From: Algibacter pacificus | GTDB lineage: Bacteria > Bacteroidota > Bacteroidia > Flavobacteriales > Flavobacteriaceae | Assembly: GCF_008033385.1 (NCBI RefSeq) | Contig: NZ_VOGY01000005.1 | Span: forward strand, 62,001 to 126,000 | DNA: 64,000 nucleotides | Reading direction: 5' to 3' | Shown: in pieces, positions 9,517 to 17,939 of the stretch | Layout of the letters: each line of letters begins with the position of its first letter | Position numbering within the stretch: position 1 is the stretch's first letter | Made by a program: the position numbers and the translations under genes | Notes under the pieces: model-generated | What the model saw: the letters and a program-made list of their open reading frames with translations, nothing else | Told to the model about the DNA's origin: nothing | Database searches by the model: none

Positions 9517-11415
9517 TTAATAGGCGCGTTCATTATTTCCTTCGTAAAAATTAATGAAAGCACGGTTAACTACACGATTTCCTCCATCGGTTGGATAATT
9601 TCCAGTAAAATACCAATCGCCTAAATGTTCTGGGCAAGCTTTGTGTAAACTTTCAACAGACTGGAAAATAACTTTTACTTCAGATTTTATGGTTTCATCG
9701 CTTAATAGTTCTGCTATTTTATCTGAAATTTGCTCGTCTGTAAATGGAGCGTAAATTTCTTTTACAAAATTTTGTACGTGTTTATCTTTTAATTCGGTTT
9801 GTTCTTTACATTTATGATAAACGGTTTCAACAATATCAAACTTGTTATTGTCTTTTAATAACTCTAGTGCCGCTTGAAAGGCTATTAAGCTTTCTAGGTT
9901 GGCCATATCAATACCATAACAATCGGGATAACGAATTTGTGGCGCCGATGATACTACAATGATTTTTTTAGGACTTAAGCGATCTAGCATTTTTAAGATA
10001 CTTTTCTTTAAAGTGGTACCTCTTACAATACTATCATCAATAATTACTAAATTATCTGTAGGCTTAATAACGCCATAGGTAACATCGTATACGTGTGCTA
10101 CTAAATCGTCACGACTACTATCTTCAGTAATAAAAGTTCTTAATTTAACATCTTTAATTGCTATTTTTTCAACACGGGCACGTTCGGATAAAATATCGGT
10201 TACATCTTCCGCAGATATAGAGCGCTGTCCATTTAAAATAGCATTTGTTTTTCTTTTATTAATGAAATCTTCAACCGTTTCAATCATCCCGAAAAATGAT
10301 GTTTCGGCTGTATTTGGAATAAAAGAGAATACGGTATTTTGGGTGTCGTTATCAATAGCTTTTAAAACTTTTGGCATAAGTAAACGACCTAGCATTTTAC
10401 GCTCTTGATAAATTTCGGCATCGCTACCTCTAGAAAAATAAATACGCTCGAACGAACATGATTTGCGTTCTAGTGGTGCTAATATTTGCTTCAGTCTAAC
10501 TTCACCAGATTTTTTAGTAATAATAGCTTGCCCTGGTTCTAATTCCTTGACGTCTTCAAACTTCACATTAAACACGGTTTGAATTACAGGACGTTCAGAC
10601 GCTACCACTACAATTTCATCATCTTTATAATAATAAGCAGGTCTAATTCCAGCTGGATCGCGTAATACAAAGGCATCACCATGACCAATTAATCCTGCCA
10701 TAGCATAGCCACCATCCCAGTTTTTAGCAGCGCGTTTTAAAATTTTGGCAACCTTTAAACGTTCAGCAATTAAAGGAGAGGCTTGTTGTTTGTTATAACC
10801 TTCTTTTTTTAAATCGCGATATATTTTGCTAACAGCATCGTCTAGAAAATGACCAATTTTTTCCATTATCGTAATGGTATCGGTGTATTCTTTTGGGTGT
10901 TGTCCTAATTCAATTAAGTTACCAAATAACTCTTTTACATTGGTCATGTTAAAGTTTCCGGCCATAATTAGGTTACGATGCATCCAGTTATTTTGTCTTA
11001 AAAAAGGGTGAACACTTTCTACGCTATTTTTTCCGAACGTACCATAGCGAACATGCCCTAGTAAAACCTCGCCAATATAAGGGATATTCTTTTTTTGAGC
11101 AGCCACATCGTTCATGTACTCGGGGTGTGCTTTAAACTCGGCGTTAACGCGGTCGTTAATTTGAGCAAAAATATCTTGAATAGGTTGTTGTGCAATAGAA
11201 CGTACACGGCTAATATAGCGTTCTCCGGGTTTTGTGTTTAATTTAATGCTTGCCAATCCAGCACCGTCTTGACCACGATTGTGCTGTTTTTCCATCATTA
11301 AATACATTTTATTTACGCCATAAAATGCGCTACCGTATTTTTCTTTATAGAATTCTAACGGTTTTAATAGTCTAATAACAGCTATTCCACATTCGTGTTT
11401 TAGGGCATCACTCAT
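9517..11415 (-). CDS. purF: Amidophosphoribosyltransferase
   Basis: First committed step of purine synthesis: glutamine plus PRPP gives phosphoribosylamine. The N-terminal class II glutaminase has its nucleophile at Cys9 (KHECGIAVI), so a short propeptide must be removed to expose it. QHNRGQDGAGLAS and GHVRYGTFG follow. The C-terminal phosphoribosyltransferase has the PRPP loop VIIDDSIVRGTT near residues 455-467. At 632 residues it is over 100 longer than the E. coli or Bacillus enzyme. The extra length lies in the glutaminase half and at the C-terminus and is a lineage form I recall from Bacteroidota. purN lies nearby on the same strand, separated by RNase H and PfkB genes. Confidence 0.95.
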   Translation of the reverse strand: MSDALKHECGIAVIRLLKPLEFYKEKYGSAFYGVNKMYLMMEKQHNRGQDGAGLASIKLNTKPGERYISRVRSIAQQPIQDIFAQINDRVNAEFKAHPEYMNDVAAQKKNIPYIGEVLLGHVRYGTFGKNSVESVHPFLRQNNWMHRNLIMAGNFNMTNVKELFGNLIELGQHPKEYTDTITIMEKIGHFLDDAVSKIYRDLKKEGYNKQQASPLIAERLKVAKILKRAAKNWDGGYAMAGLIGHGDAFVLRDPAGIRPAYYYKDDEIVVVASERPVIQTVFNVKFEDVKELEPGQAIITKKSGEVRLKQILAPLERKSCSFERIYFSRGSDAEIYQERKMLGRLLMPKVLKAIDNDTQNTVFSFIPNTAETSFFGMIETVEDFINKRKTNAILNGQRSISAEDVTDILSERARVEKIAIKDVKLRTFITEDSSRDDLVAHVYDVTYGVIKPTDNLVIIDDSIVRGTTLKKSILKMLDRLSPKKIIVVSSAPQIRYPDCYGIDMANLESLIAFQAALELLKDNNKFDIVETVYHKCKEQTELKDKHVQNFVKEIYAPFTDEQISDKIAELLSDETIKSEVKVIFQSVESLHKACPEHLGDWYFTGNYPTDGGNRVVNRAFINFYEGNNERAY

Positions 11416-11495
11416 AGTTTAAATATGTTTTATGCTTTCCGCATTGCTTTTTTTATTCTTGTTTTAACAAGAAAGATGGTGTTTATAGTAATATT

Positions 11496-11508
11496 GAGAC
11501 CGGGTCTC
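11496..11508. repeat. Short perfect palindrome upstream of purF
   Basis: GAGACCGGGTCTC, six-base arms around one base, with a T-run on the plus-strand side. It lies 80 bases upstream of purF and past the PfkB terminator, so it could be part of the purF control region. Its function is unknown. Confidence 0.4.
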
Positions 11509-11525
11509 TTTTTTTATATTCAATT

Positions 11526-11551
11526 AAAAACGCGCCCAAATTATGAGCGCG
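11526..11551 (-). terminator. Terminator of the PfkB kinase gene
   Basis: On the minus strand CGCGCTC pairs with GGGCGCG (one G-U pair) around a seven-base loop and is followed by TTTTT, just past the stop at 11557. Confidence 0.75.
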
Positions 11552-11556
11552 CTAGT

Positions 11557-12483
11557 TTATGTTAATTCTATTTCAAATTGTGTTAAGTGTTTAAACTGCA
11601 TCAAACGTTTTTGTACTTCACTATGGGATAGATTCTCCATGCGTTCTGTTCCAAATTTTTCTACACAAAACGATGCTAATGCAGAACCGTAAATTACAGC
11701 GTTTTTCATGTTTTCGAAAGAGACATCTCCTGTTTTTGCTAAATATCCTGCAAAACCACCAGCGAAAGTATCTCCTGCTCCTGTAGGATCGAAAACTTCT
11801 GCTAAAGGTAAGGCTGGGGCGTAAAACATTTGCTCATTATGAAACAGTAGAGCGCCATGTTCTCCTTTTTTAATAACTACGTATTTTGGTCCCATATCAT
11901 GAATTTTACGCGCAGCAACAACCAACGAGTATTCGCCAGTTAATTGTCGGGCTTCTTCATCATTAATGGTGATGACGTCGATACGTTTTATAACGTTGTG
12001 TAAATCTTCAAGGGCAATATCCATCCAGAAATTCATAGTATCTAAAATCACTAATTTTGGCTTAGTGGTCATTTGATCTAATACACCAGCTTGTACGAGA
12101 GGATGCAAGTTTCCTAACATAACCACTTCGGCATCTTTATAGTTTTCTGGAACAATTGGGTTAAAATCTTCAAGAGTATTTAGCTCTGTAATTAACGTGT
12201 CGCGAGAGTTCATATCGTTATGATATTTTCCACTCCAAAAGAATGTTTTACCTTCTTTTACAATTTCAATACCCGAAATATTGATGTTTTTACTAGAAAG
12301 TAAGTCTAAGTATTTTTGTTCAAAATCGCCGCCAACAATAGATACAATAGCCGAATCTACATTGAAGTTTGATGCCGATAGACCAATGTACGTACCTGCT
12401 CCGCCTAATATTTTATCGGTTTTACCGAATGGCGTTTCAATAGCATCATAAGCTACCGTGCCAACTATTACTAATTTACCCAT
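11557..12483 (-). CDS. PfkB family carbohydrate kinase
   Basis: 308-residue ribokinase-fold kinase that transfers phosphate from ATP to a sugar or nucleoside. The N-terminal signature GGAGTYIGLSASNF and the C-terminal signature DPTGAGDTFAGGFAGYLA (about residues 231-248, with the catalytic Asp in GAGD) are both present. The substrate is not evident. Its position among purine genes is compatible with a nucleoside or ribose kinase role but does not show it. It has its own terminator. Confidence 0.88.
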   Translation of the reverse strand: MGKLVIVGTVAYDAIETPFGKTDKILGGAGTYIGLSASNFNVDSAIVSIVGGDFEQKYLDLLSSKNINISGIEIVKEGKTFFWSGKYHNDMNSRDTLITELNTLEDFNPIVPENYKDAEVVMLGNLHPLVQAGVLDQMTTKPKLVILDTMNFWMDIALEDLHNVIKRIDVITINDEEARQLTGEYSLVVAARKIHDMGPKYVVIKKGEHGALLFHNEQMFYAPALPLAEVFDPTGAGDTFAGGFAGYLAKTGDVSFENMKNAVIYGSALASFCVEKFGTERMENLSHSEVQKRLMQFKHLTQFEIELT

Positions 12484-12671
12484 GAAAGTTCTTGATAATT
12501 TTCTGCAAATATATGGTTTTTTTAAGGACCATTTCTCTAATAAATTATTAGAATTTATCTGTTTTATATGCTATATTTCCTAAAGTTTATTGTTTGTAAT
12601 ATAAAATAGATGGTTGTTAACTTTTTGAAGTAGTCATAATATTAGCGTGTTATTGGTTTTAATAGTATGTT

Positions 12672-13313
12672 TTATTTTCGTCCAAAATCGGCAGGGATTT
12701 CTCCCCAAGCTTTAGTTTCCCATTTAACAATAACCGTATTGTAATTATTGTTTTTAAGCCATTCTACGGCACGATCTACCAAATCGAAAACTGGTTTGTT
12801 CTTGGTATTGCGCTCTAATTTGGTATTGCATTTTTTATTACGAACCCAACTCATAGCTGTTCGAGAATCTGTATATAAAATACGATCACTATTATTTTTT
12901 TTAAGAATGGCTAACCCATGAACAAGCGCTAAAAACTCACCAATATTATTAGTGCCTTCTTCAAAAGGTCCCTGAATAAAAATTTGTTTTTTCGTTTTAG
13001 TGTCTACGCCACGGTATTCCATAATGCCTGGATTTCCGCTAGAAGCGGCATCAACTGAAATAGAATTATAATTAGGTTGTCCAATTTTCCTGAGTTGTTC
13101 GGGCGTTAACTCACTTTTAAAAGTTTTACTTTTTCCAATATAATCAAAATAATTGCCTTGTAGTGCAGCTTCGGCAGCTTCTAAAGTTGGAAACGATTTG
13201 TATTGTGCGCCATCAAAATTTGTTATTTGTTTTTTGCAGTCGTTCCATTTTTTAAAAACGCCTGTTTTTTTTCCTTTCCAAACGGTGTAGTATTTCTTTT
13301 TAGAATTTGCCAT
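12672..13313 (-). CDS. Ribonuclease H family protein with N-terminal viroplasmin (RNaseH1_N) domain
   Basis: Cleaves RNA in RNA-DNA hybrids. The N-terminal ~55 residues (YYTVWKGKKTGVFKKWNDC) form the hybrid-binding domain seen in eukaryotic RNase H1. The catalytic domain has Asp in SVDAASSGNPG, Glu in NNIGEFLAL, Asp in LYTDSRTA and Asp in ADFGRK, so the D-E-D-D set is complete. I choose the ATG at 13313 (MANSKKKYY). The alternative start at 13322 adds only MKK and lies inside a perfect palindrome (13321-13340), which makes it a poor start. Confidence 0.9.
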   Translation of the reverse strand: MANSKKKYYTVWKGKKTGVFKKWNDCKKQITNFDGAQYKSFPTLEAAEAALQGNYFDYIGKSKTFKSELTPEQLRKIGQPNYNSISVDAASSGNPGIMEYRGVDTKTKKQIFIQGPFEEGTNNIGEFLALVHGLAILKKNNSDRILYTDSRTAMSWVRNKKCNTKLERNTKNKPVFDLVDRAVEWLKNNNYNTVIVKWETKAWGEIPADFGRK

Positions 13314-13320
13314 TTTTTTC

Positions 13321-13340
13321 ATTTCCGCGAAGGCGGAAAT
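13321..13340. repeat. Perfect palindrome related to a dispersed repeat
   Basis: ATTTCCGC and GCGGAAAT arms around GAAG, between the RNase H gene and purN. It shares the TTCCGCGAA core with copies at 709-724 and 28207-28219. Confidence 0.6.
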
Positions 13341-13366
13341 CTGCTCATTTTAATATTTAAATTTTA

Positions 13367-13930
13367 TTAAGATAATAGTTGGTTTACAACCCTTGGAAAG
13401 TGCTCCATCTCTAATTTATGAATTTTAGCGGCAACATCATCGGCTGTATCGGTTTCATTTACATGGCATTTTGCTTGAAAAATAATGGCACCTTCATCGT
13501 AATGTTCATTTACATAATGTATGGTAATACCGGTTTCTTTTTCTTTATTTTCAACAATAGCATTATGCACGTGCATGCCATACATCCCTTTACCTCCGTA
13601 ATTTGGTAATAAGGCAGGATGTACATTTATTACTTTATTAGGAAAAGCTTCTAATATATTATCGGGGAATTTCCATAAATATCCAGCTAAAACAATTAAA
13701 TCAGGCTTCGATGCTTTTAATAGGTTTAAAACATCTTCTGTTTTAGATATCGCTACCTTATTAAAAGAAAAAGCACTAACGTTTAATTGTTTAGCACGAT
13801 CTAAAACTTTGGCACGAGGATTGTTTGTTAGAACTTGAATAACAGAAGCATTTTCTCTGTTGTGAAAAAACTTTATTAGATTTTCAGCATTAGTACCACT
13901 TCCGGACGCAAAAATTACAATTCGTTTCAT
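13367..13930 (-). CDS. purN: Phosphoribosylglycinamide formyltransferase
   Basis: Third step of purine synthesis: transfers a formyl group from 10-formyltetrahydrofolate to GAR. 187 residues, usual length. The N-terminal FASGSGTNAENL is the phosphate-binding loop. The catalytic Asn-His pair is in VINVHPALLPNYGGKG, and the catalytic Asp is in HYDEGAIIFQ. The gene faces away from acpP, and together with purF downstream on the same strand it makes this a loose purine neighbourhood. Confidence 0.94.
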   Translation of the reverse strand: MKRIVIFASGSGTNAENLIKFFHNRENASVIQVLTNNPRAKVLDRAKQLNVSAFSFNKVAISKTEDVLNLLKASKPDLIVLAGYLWKFPDNILEAFPNKVINVHPALLPNYGGKGMYGMHVHNAIVENKEKETGITIHYVNEHYDEGAIIFQAKCHVNETDTADDVAAKIHKLEMEHFPRVVNQLLS

Positions 13931-14032
13931 TTACAGACAATGTGTTTAATAATTATTCAAACAAAAAAAAGAATAAAAATTAACAATTAGAAGGTAAAAC
14001 AGAAATACTTAAAACTATTTTTAGTAAATTAG

Positions 14033-14059
14033 ACACACATTTTTAAGGTAAAGGTGTGT
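14033..14059. promoter_or_regulatory. Inverted repeat upstream of acpP
   Basis: ACACAC and GTGTGT arms about 15 bases apart, just upstream of the acpP -7 box. It could be an operator of the fatty-acid genes; no regulator is identified. Confidence 0.3.
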
Positions 14060-14077
14060 TTTAAAAATAAAGTTTTT

Positions 14078-14085
14078 TATTTTTG
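14078..14085 (+). promoter_or_regulatory. Candidate -7 box of the acpP-fabF-rnc operon
   Basis: TATTTTTG matches TAnnTTTG and lies 29 bases before the acpP start. No clear -33 TTG was found. Confidence 0.4.
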
Positions 14086-14114
14086 CCAACTAATAAAACT
14101 TAAAATTAAAAATT

Positions 14115-14348
14115 ATGTCAGACATTGCATCAAGAGTAAAAGCTATTATCGTTGATAAATTAGGAGTAGACGAGAATGAAGTTGTAACTGAAGCTAGCTT
14201 CACAAACGACTTAGGAGCAGACTCTTTAGACACTGTGGAATTAATAATGGAATTCGAAAAAGAATTTGATATCCAAATTCCAGATGATCAAGCTGAAAAC
14301 ATTGCAACAGTAGGTCAAGCTATATCATACATCGAAGCAGCAAAATAA
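14115..14348 (+). CDS. acpP: Acyl carrier protein
   Basis: 77-residue acidic carrier that shuttles acyl chains in fatty-acid synthesis. The phosphopantetheine attachment site is Ser37 in [12 protein letters not shown]. Helix-rich and of standard length. It lies 12 bases before fabF, so the two form a tight operon that runs on into rnc. Confidence 0.97.
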   Translation: MSDIASRVKAIIVDKLGVDENEVVTEASFTNDLGADSLDTVELIMEFEKEFDIQIPDDQAENIATVGQAISYIEAAK

Positions 14349-14360
14349 GCAAAATACTTT

Positions 14361-15611
14361 ATGGAATTAAAGCGAGTTGTAGTCACAGGATTAGGGGCTT
14401 TAACACCAATAGGCAATACCAAAGAAGAATATTGGGATGGTCTAATGAGTGGTAAAAGCGGTGCTGCGCCTATAACATATTATGATGCCGAAAAGTTTAA
14501 AACAAAATTCGCTTGCGAATTAAAAAACTTTAATGCAACAGATTTTTTTGATAGAAAAGAGGCTCGTAAAATGGACCGATTTGCACAATACGCTATGGTT
14601 GCTGCAGATGAAGCCATTGCAGATGCTAAATTGAATTTAGAGGCTGTTGATAAATTAAGAGTCGGTGTTATATGGGGAGCAGGAATTGGTGGATTGGAAA
14701 CCTTTCAGAATGAAGTATTAAACTTTGCAGCTGGAGATGGAACACCACGTTTTAACCCGTTCTTTATTCCTAAAATGATTGCAGATATTGCGCCAGGAAA
14801 CATCTCTATAAAACATGGTTTTATGGGGCCGAACTATACAACGGTTTCGGCATGTGCATCTTCAGCTAACGCTATGTTTGATGCTTTAAACATGATTCGT
14901 TTAGGGCATTGTGATGTAATTGTTACAGGAGGAAGCGAAGCTGCAGTAACCATTGCAGGAATGGGTGGGTTTAATGCTATGCATGCATTATCAACTAGAA
15001 ATGAAAGTCCAGAATCAGCCTCACGTCCATTTGATGGAACGCGTGATGGTTTTGTTTTAGGGGAAGGTGCAGGTGCACTAATTCTAGAAGAATATGAGCA
15101 TGCTAAAGCAAGAGGAGCAAAAATTTATGCGGAATTTATTGGAGGAGGTTTATCTTCTGATGCATACCACATGACGGCGCCTCATCCAGACGGTGTTGGT
15201 GTTGTAGCGGTTATGAGAAATTGCTTGAAAAATGCAGGACTTAAACCGGAAGATGTAGACCATATTAATACACATGGTACATCGACCCCTTTAGGAGACG
15301 TTGCAGAACTTAAGGCAATATCAGAAATATTTGGAAATCACGCTAAAAACATAAATATTAATTCAACAAAATCTATGACCGGGCACTTATTGGGTGCAGC
15401 AGGTGCTATTGAGGCAATTTCGGTTATTTTAGCTATGGAAAAAGGTATTGTACCTCCAACCATAAACCACAGTACTGTGGACGAAAATATAGATCCAGAA
15501 TTAAATTTAACCTTGAATAAGGCGCAAAAGCGAGATATAAAAGTAGGAATGAGTAATACATTTGGATTTGGCGGTCACAACGCTTGTGTAGTATTCAAAA
15601 AATTAGATTAA
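14361..15611 (+). CDS. fabF: 3-oxoacyl-ACP synthase II
   Basis: Condenses malonyl-ACP with acyl-ACP to elongate fatty acids. 416 residues, full length. The catalytic triad is seen as Cys165 (TVSACASSANAM), His ~305 (NTHGTSTPLGD) and His ~342 (SMTGHLLGAAGA), and the C-terminus has the FGFGGHN loop. It is translated directly after acpP. Confidence 0.96.
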   Translation: MELKRVVVTGLGALTPIGNTKEEYWDGLMSGKSGAAPITYYDAEKFKTKFACELKNFNATDFFDRKEARKMDRFAQYAMVAADEAIADAKLNLEAVDKLRVGVIWGAGIGGLETFQNEVLNFAAGDGTPRFNPFFIPKMIADIAPGNISIKHGFMGPNYTTVSACASSANAMFDALNMIRLGHCDVIVTGGSEAAVTIAGMGGFNAMHALSTRNESPESASRPFDGTRDGFVLGEGAGALILEEYEHAKARGAKIYAEFIGGGLSSDAYHMTAPHPDGVGVVAVMRNCLKNAGLKPEDVDHINTHGTSTPLGDVAELKAISEIFGNHAKNININSTKSMTGHLLGAAGAIEAISVILAMEKGIVPPTINHSTVDENIDPELNLTLNKAQKRDIKVGMSNTFGFGGHNACVVFKKLD

Positions 15612-15618
15612 ATCCCGA

Positions 15619-16353
15619 ATGAAATACATTCGTAACATATTAAATTCCCGTTTTAAACGCAACGGGAATTTTTTTATGGAAATAAATAAAATCCTTGGTT
15701 TTAAACCTAAGGATATAAAGTATTTCAATAAGGCCTTTACGCACAGGTCGATGAACATAAAAGATAGCGAAGGAAATGCTATTAATTATGAACGATTAGA
15801 GTTTTTAGGAGATGCTATGCTAAGTGCAGTTGTAGCATCGCACTTATATTTAGAAGTACCAAGTGGAGATGAAGGTTACCTTACTAAAATGCGCTCGAAA
15901 ATTGTAAGTAGAGAGCATTTAAATGAGTTGGGTAAAGATTTAAAACTAATAAACTTAGTAGAAAGTAAAATTCCAAAAGGACAGTTTGGTGATAATATTC
16001 ATGGAAACTTGTTCGAAGCTTTGGTTGGTGCTATTTTTTTAGATAGAGGTTATAAATATTGCGAAAAATTTATTTATCACCGTATCATTGTGCCTCATGT
16101 GGATATCACCACTTTGGAGGGAAAAGTGATTAGCTATAAAAGTTTACTTATTGAATGGTGCCAGAAAGAAAAGAAAATTTTCAGGTATAATGTTTATGAG
16201 GATACAGGAAATGATGATGTTAGGCATTTTTCAGTAAAACTTTCAATAGATGATAAAGTGGTCTCAAAGGCGCGAGCAACTTCAAAGAAAAAAGCAGAAG
16301 AAAAGGCTTCAAAACGTGCTTTTTTTGTATTTCAAAATGAAATAGATAGATAG
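15619..16353 (+). CDS. rnc: Ribonuclease III
   Basis: Cleaves double-stranded RNA in rRNA maturation and RNA decay. The catalytic domain carries ERLEFLGDAML (residues 59-69, Asp65), and the C-terminal domain is a double-stranded RNA-binding domain (residues ~175-244) ending in the basic SKKKAEEKASKRA. Two starts are possible. The first ATG, 7 bases after fabF, gives 244 residues with a basic N-terminal tail (MKYIRNILNSR) that I recall as common in flavobacterial homologues. The ATG at 15676 gives 225 residues, close to E. coli. A terminator-like hairpin (15642-15675) lies exactly between the two starts. Confidence 0.93.
   Translation: MKYIRNILNSRFKRNGNFFMEINKILGFKPKDIKYFNKAFTHRSMNIKDSEGNAINYERLEFLGDAMLSAVVASHLYLEVPSGDEGYLTKMRSKIVSREHLNELGKDLKLINLVESKIPKGQFGDNIHGNLFEALVGAIFLDRGYKYCEKFIYHRIIVPHVDITTLEGKVISYKSLLIEWCQKEKKIFRYNVYEDTGNDDVRHFSVKLSIDDKVVSKARATSKKKAEEKASKRAFFVFQNEIDR
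15642..15675 (+). terminator. Terminator-like hairpin at the start of rnc
   Basis: Arms AAATTCCCGTT and AACGGGAATTT are perfectly complementary around an eight-base loop and are followed by a run of T. It ends directly at the internal ATG of rnc (15676). It is either the fabF terminator/attenuator or a hairpin inside the rnc coding region. Confidence 0.7.
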
Positions 16354-16707
16354 CTATACTTTAGTCATTAAAGCTTTTTTTAGTGCTGCAATCTCTTGAT
16401 TTTTTTCTTTCAATTGATTCTCGTAGAGTTCAATGATTTTTTCAGATAGTTGGTTAACAATTTCTGCGTAACCAACCCTTCCTTGTTGGTTATTATTATT
16501 TACAAAAATGGTTTTTCCATTTAGTAATTCATCAATATTAGTGTCTAAAGTATTTGCTATTTGTTGTTGCAGAATAACGTCTGGAGTTGATTTATCAGCT
16601 TCAATATTACTTAGTGTGGCTTGAGAAATATGCAATTTTTCAGCTAGTAATTCTTGTGACACCCCTTTTTGATTGCGTTTTTTCTTGATGTTAAGACCTA
16701 TACTCAT
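16354..16707 (-). CDS. XRE-family helix-turn-helix regulator with coiled-coil tail
   Basis: 117 residues. Residues ~5-60 form a Cro/C1-type HTH (QELLAEKLHISQATLSNIEA as the recognition segment). Residues ~85-112 are heptad-like and charged, likely a dimerisation coiled coil (IIELYENQLKEKNQEIAAL). It is convergent with rnc: the two stop codons abut without a spacer. It is divergent from the repeat protein/GLPGLI/TonB-receptor operon, which it may regulate, although no operator is proven. Confidence 0.85.
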   Translation of the reverse strand: MSIGLNIKKKRNQKGVSQELLAEKLHISQATLSNIEADKSTPDVILQQQIANTLDTNIDELLNGKTIFVNNNNQQGRVGYAEIVNQLSEKIIELYENQLKEKNQEIAALKKALMTKV

Positions 16708-16744
16708 ACTTATTAAGTTTTTAATAAAAATATTAATTTTTTAA

Positions 16745-16775
16745 TTGGTTTTAGTATTTGTTACATATACTTTTG
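16745..16775 (+). promoter_or_regulatory. Promoter of the repeat-protein/GLPGLI operon
   Basis: TTG at 16745-16747, a 20-base spacer, then TACTTTTG at 16768-16775. This fits the Bacteroidota TTG-N(17-23)-TAnnTTTG pattern and precedes the ATG at 16817. Confidence 0.6.
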
Positions 16776-16816
16776 AAAGATATAAAAATAACTTTTTTAA
16801 CTTAACTTTAATTATT

Positions 16817-17178
16817 ATGAAAAATTTTTTGTTTTATTTGTTACAGTATTACTTACTATGTCTTTTACAAGTAATAAAGACATAAATGAAATTGAGTCCA
16901 ATTTTGAAAATTACAGTACGGATCTAAATTATGAGAGTTTAGATTATTCTAGTTGTACAGTTACTGTTAGGTTTCAAGGTTATGCTGTAGCTAGTTTTAC
17001 TAGGGATAATTGTGATCAAGCTCTGATGGCAGCTGTAATGTGGGTGTCAATGCAAGATAGCAATATGAGTTCTGATATGGGTGTTGGAGAAGAAGCTGCT
17101 GGTTATGAAGATGGAGACTTAGGTGTTGGTTATGAAGATGGAGACTTAGGTGATGGTGGTGATGATATTGATGATTAA
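16817..17178 (+). pseudogene. Small acidic repeat protein with frameshifted signal peptide
   Basis: The open frame from the ATG at 16858 encodes 106 residues ending in two 9-residue repeats (GYEDGDLGV type, tandem 27-bp units at 17101-17127 and 17128-17154) and an Asp-rich tail. Upstream, an ATG at 16817 is followed by A5T6. One extra A would join it in frame to the ORF and give MKKFFVLFVTVLLTMSF, a clear signal peptide. As sequenced, the exporter signal is out of frame, so the product is either truncated at its N-terminus, phase-variable, or the result of a sequence error. It is the first gene of an operon with GLPGLI and TonB-receptor-like genes. No known family was recognised. Confidence 0.7.
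17101..17154 (+). repeat. Two tandem 27-bp coding repeats
   Basis: The unit begins GGTTATGAAGATGGAGACTT, and the two units differ at one base near the end. They encode GYEDGDLG twice in frame. Confidence 0.9.
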
Positions 17179-17192
17179 TTAAATATTACAAA

Positions 17193-17939
17193 ATGATAAA
17201 AATTATAAGTTTTATATTTTTTGTACCTTGTATGTTGTTAGCTCAAGAAGCTAATGTAGCTAAAAATGTATTATTAGTAAATTATACACATTCTTTACAA
17301 GGAGAAGGAGCTCCAACACCATTTGTGTTTAATGGATTGTTAAGCGCAAATAATTATGCGGCATTATATGAAGAAGATGTGTTAGGCAATGCTAATTTTA
17401 TAGAAGAAGAGGATTCTGAAGAAGGGGTTACAATATCTATAAAACCCAAAAACAATCATTTTATTTTTAAAGACTATAAGCAAAGAAGTATTTATAGTGT
17501 TGAACGGATTTTAATGAAACCTTTTTTAGTTAGAGATACTATAGCCCTTTTTAATTGGAAAATGAAAAATGAATTTAAAAATATTATTGGGTATAGTTGT
17601 CAAAAGGCTACTGTAAATTATAGAGGTAGGGATTATATTGCATTTTTCACAACAGATGTACCCTATCAAACAGGTCCATGGAAATTTACAGGGTTACCTG
17701 GTTTAATATTAGAAGTATATTCTAATGATGGTCATGCATTAAAAATTGTAGCCAATACACTTGAAATTAAGAGTGTTAACGCCAAAATAGAGAATCCTTA
17801 TTTAGATAAAAAAACAATTACTTGGGATATGTTTACAGACGAATATGAAAAAAAGTATAATGAACTGTTACATTTTCGAGCCCCTGACGGGGGTACTATG
17901 ACAATACCTAAAAGAGGAATAGAAACTTATATTAAGTGA
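17193..17939 (+). CDS. GLPGLI family protein
   Basis: 248-residue exported protein. Residues 1-17 are a signal peptide ending in LLAQ. The family motif reads FTGLPGLILEVYS near residues 166-178. The family is defined by this motif in Bacteroidota; its biochemical role is unknown, and members usually sit next to TonB-dependent receptor-like genes, as here. The next gene starts with GTG overlapping this gene's TGA by four bases, so the two are translationally coupled. Confidence 0.9.
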   Translation: MIKIISFIFFVPCMLLAQEANVAKNVLLVNYTHSLQGEGAPTPFVFNGLLSANNYAALYEEDVLGNANFIEEEDSEEGVTISIKPKNNHFIFKDYKQRSIYSVERILMKPFLVRDTIALFNWKMKNEFKNIIGYSCQKATVNYRGRDYIAFFTTDVPYQTGPWKFTGLPGLILEVYSNDGHALKIVANTLEIKSVNAKIENPYLDKKTITWDMFTDEYEKKYNELLHFRAPDGGTMTIPKRGIETYIK

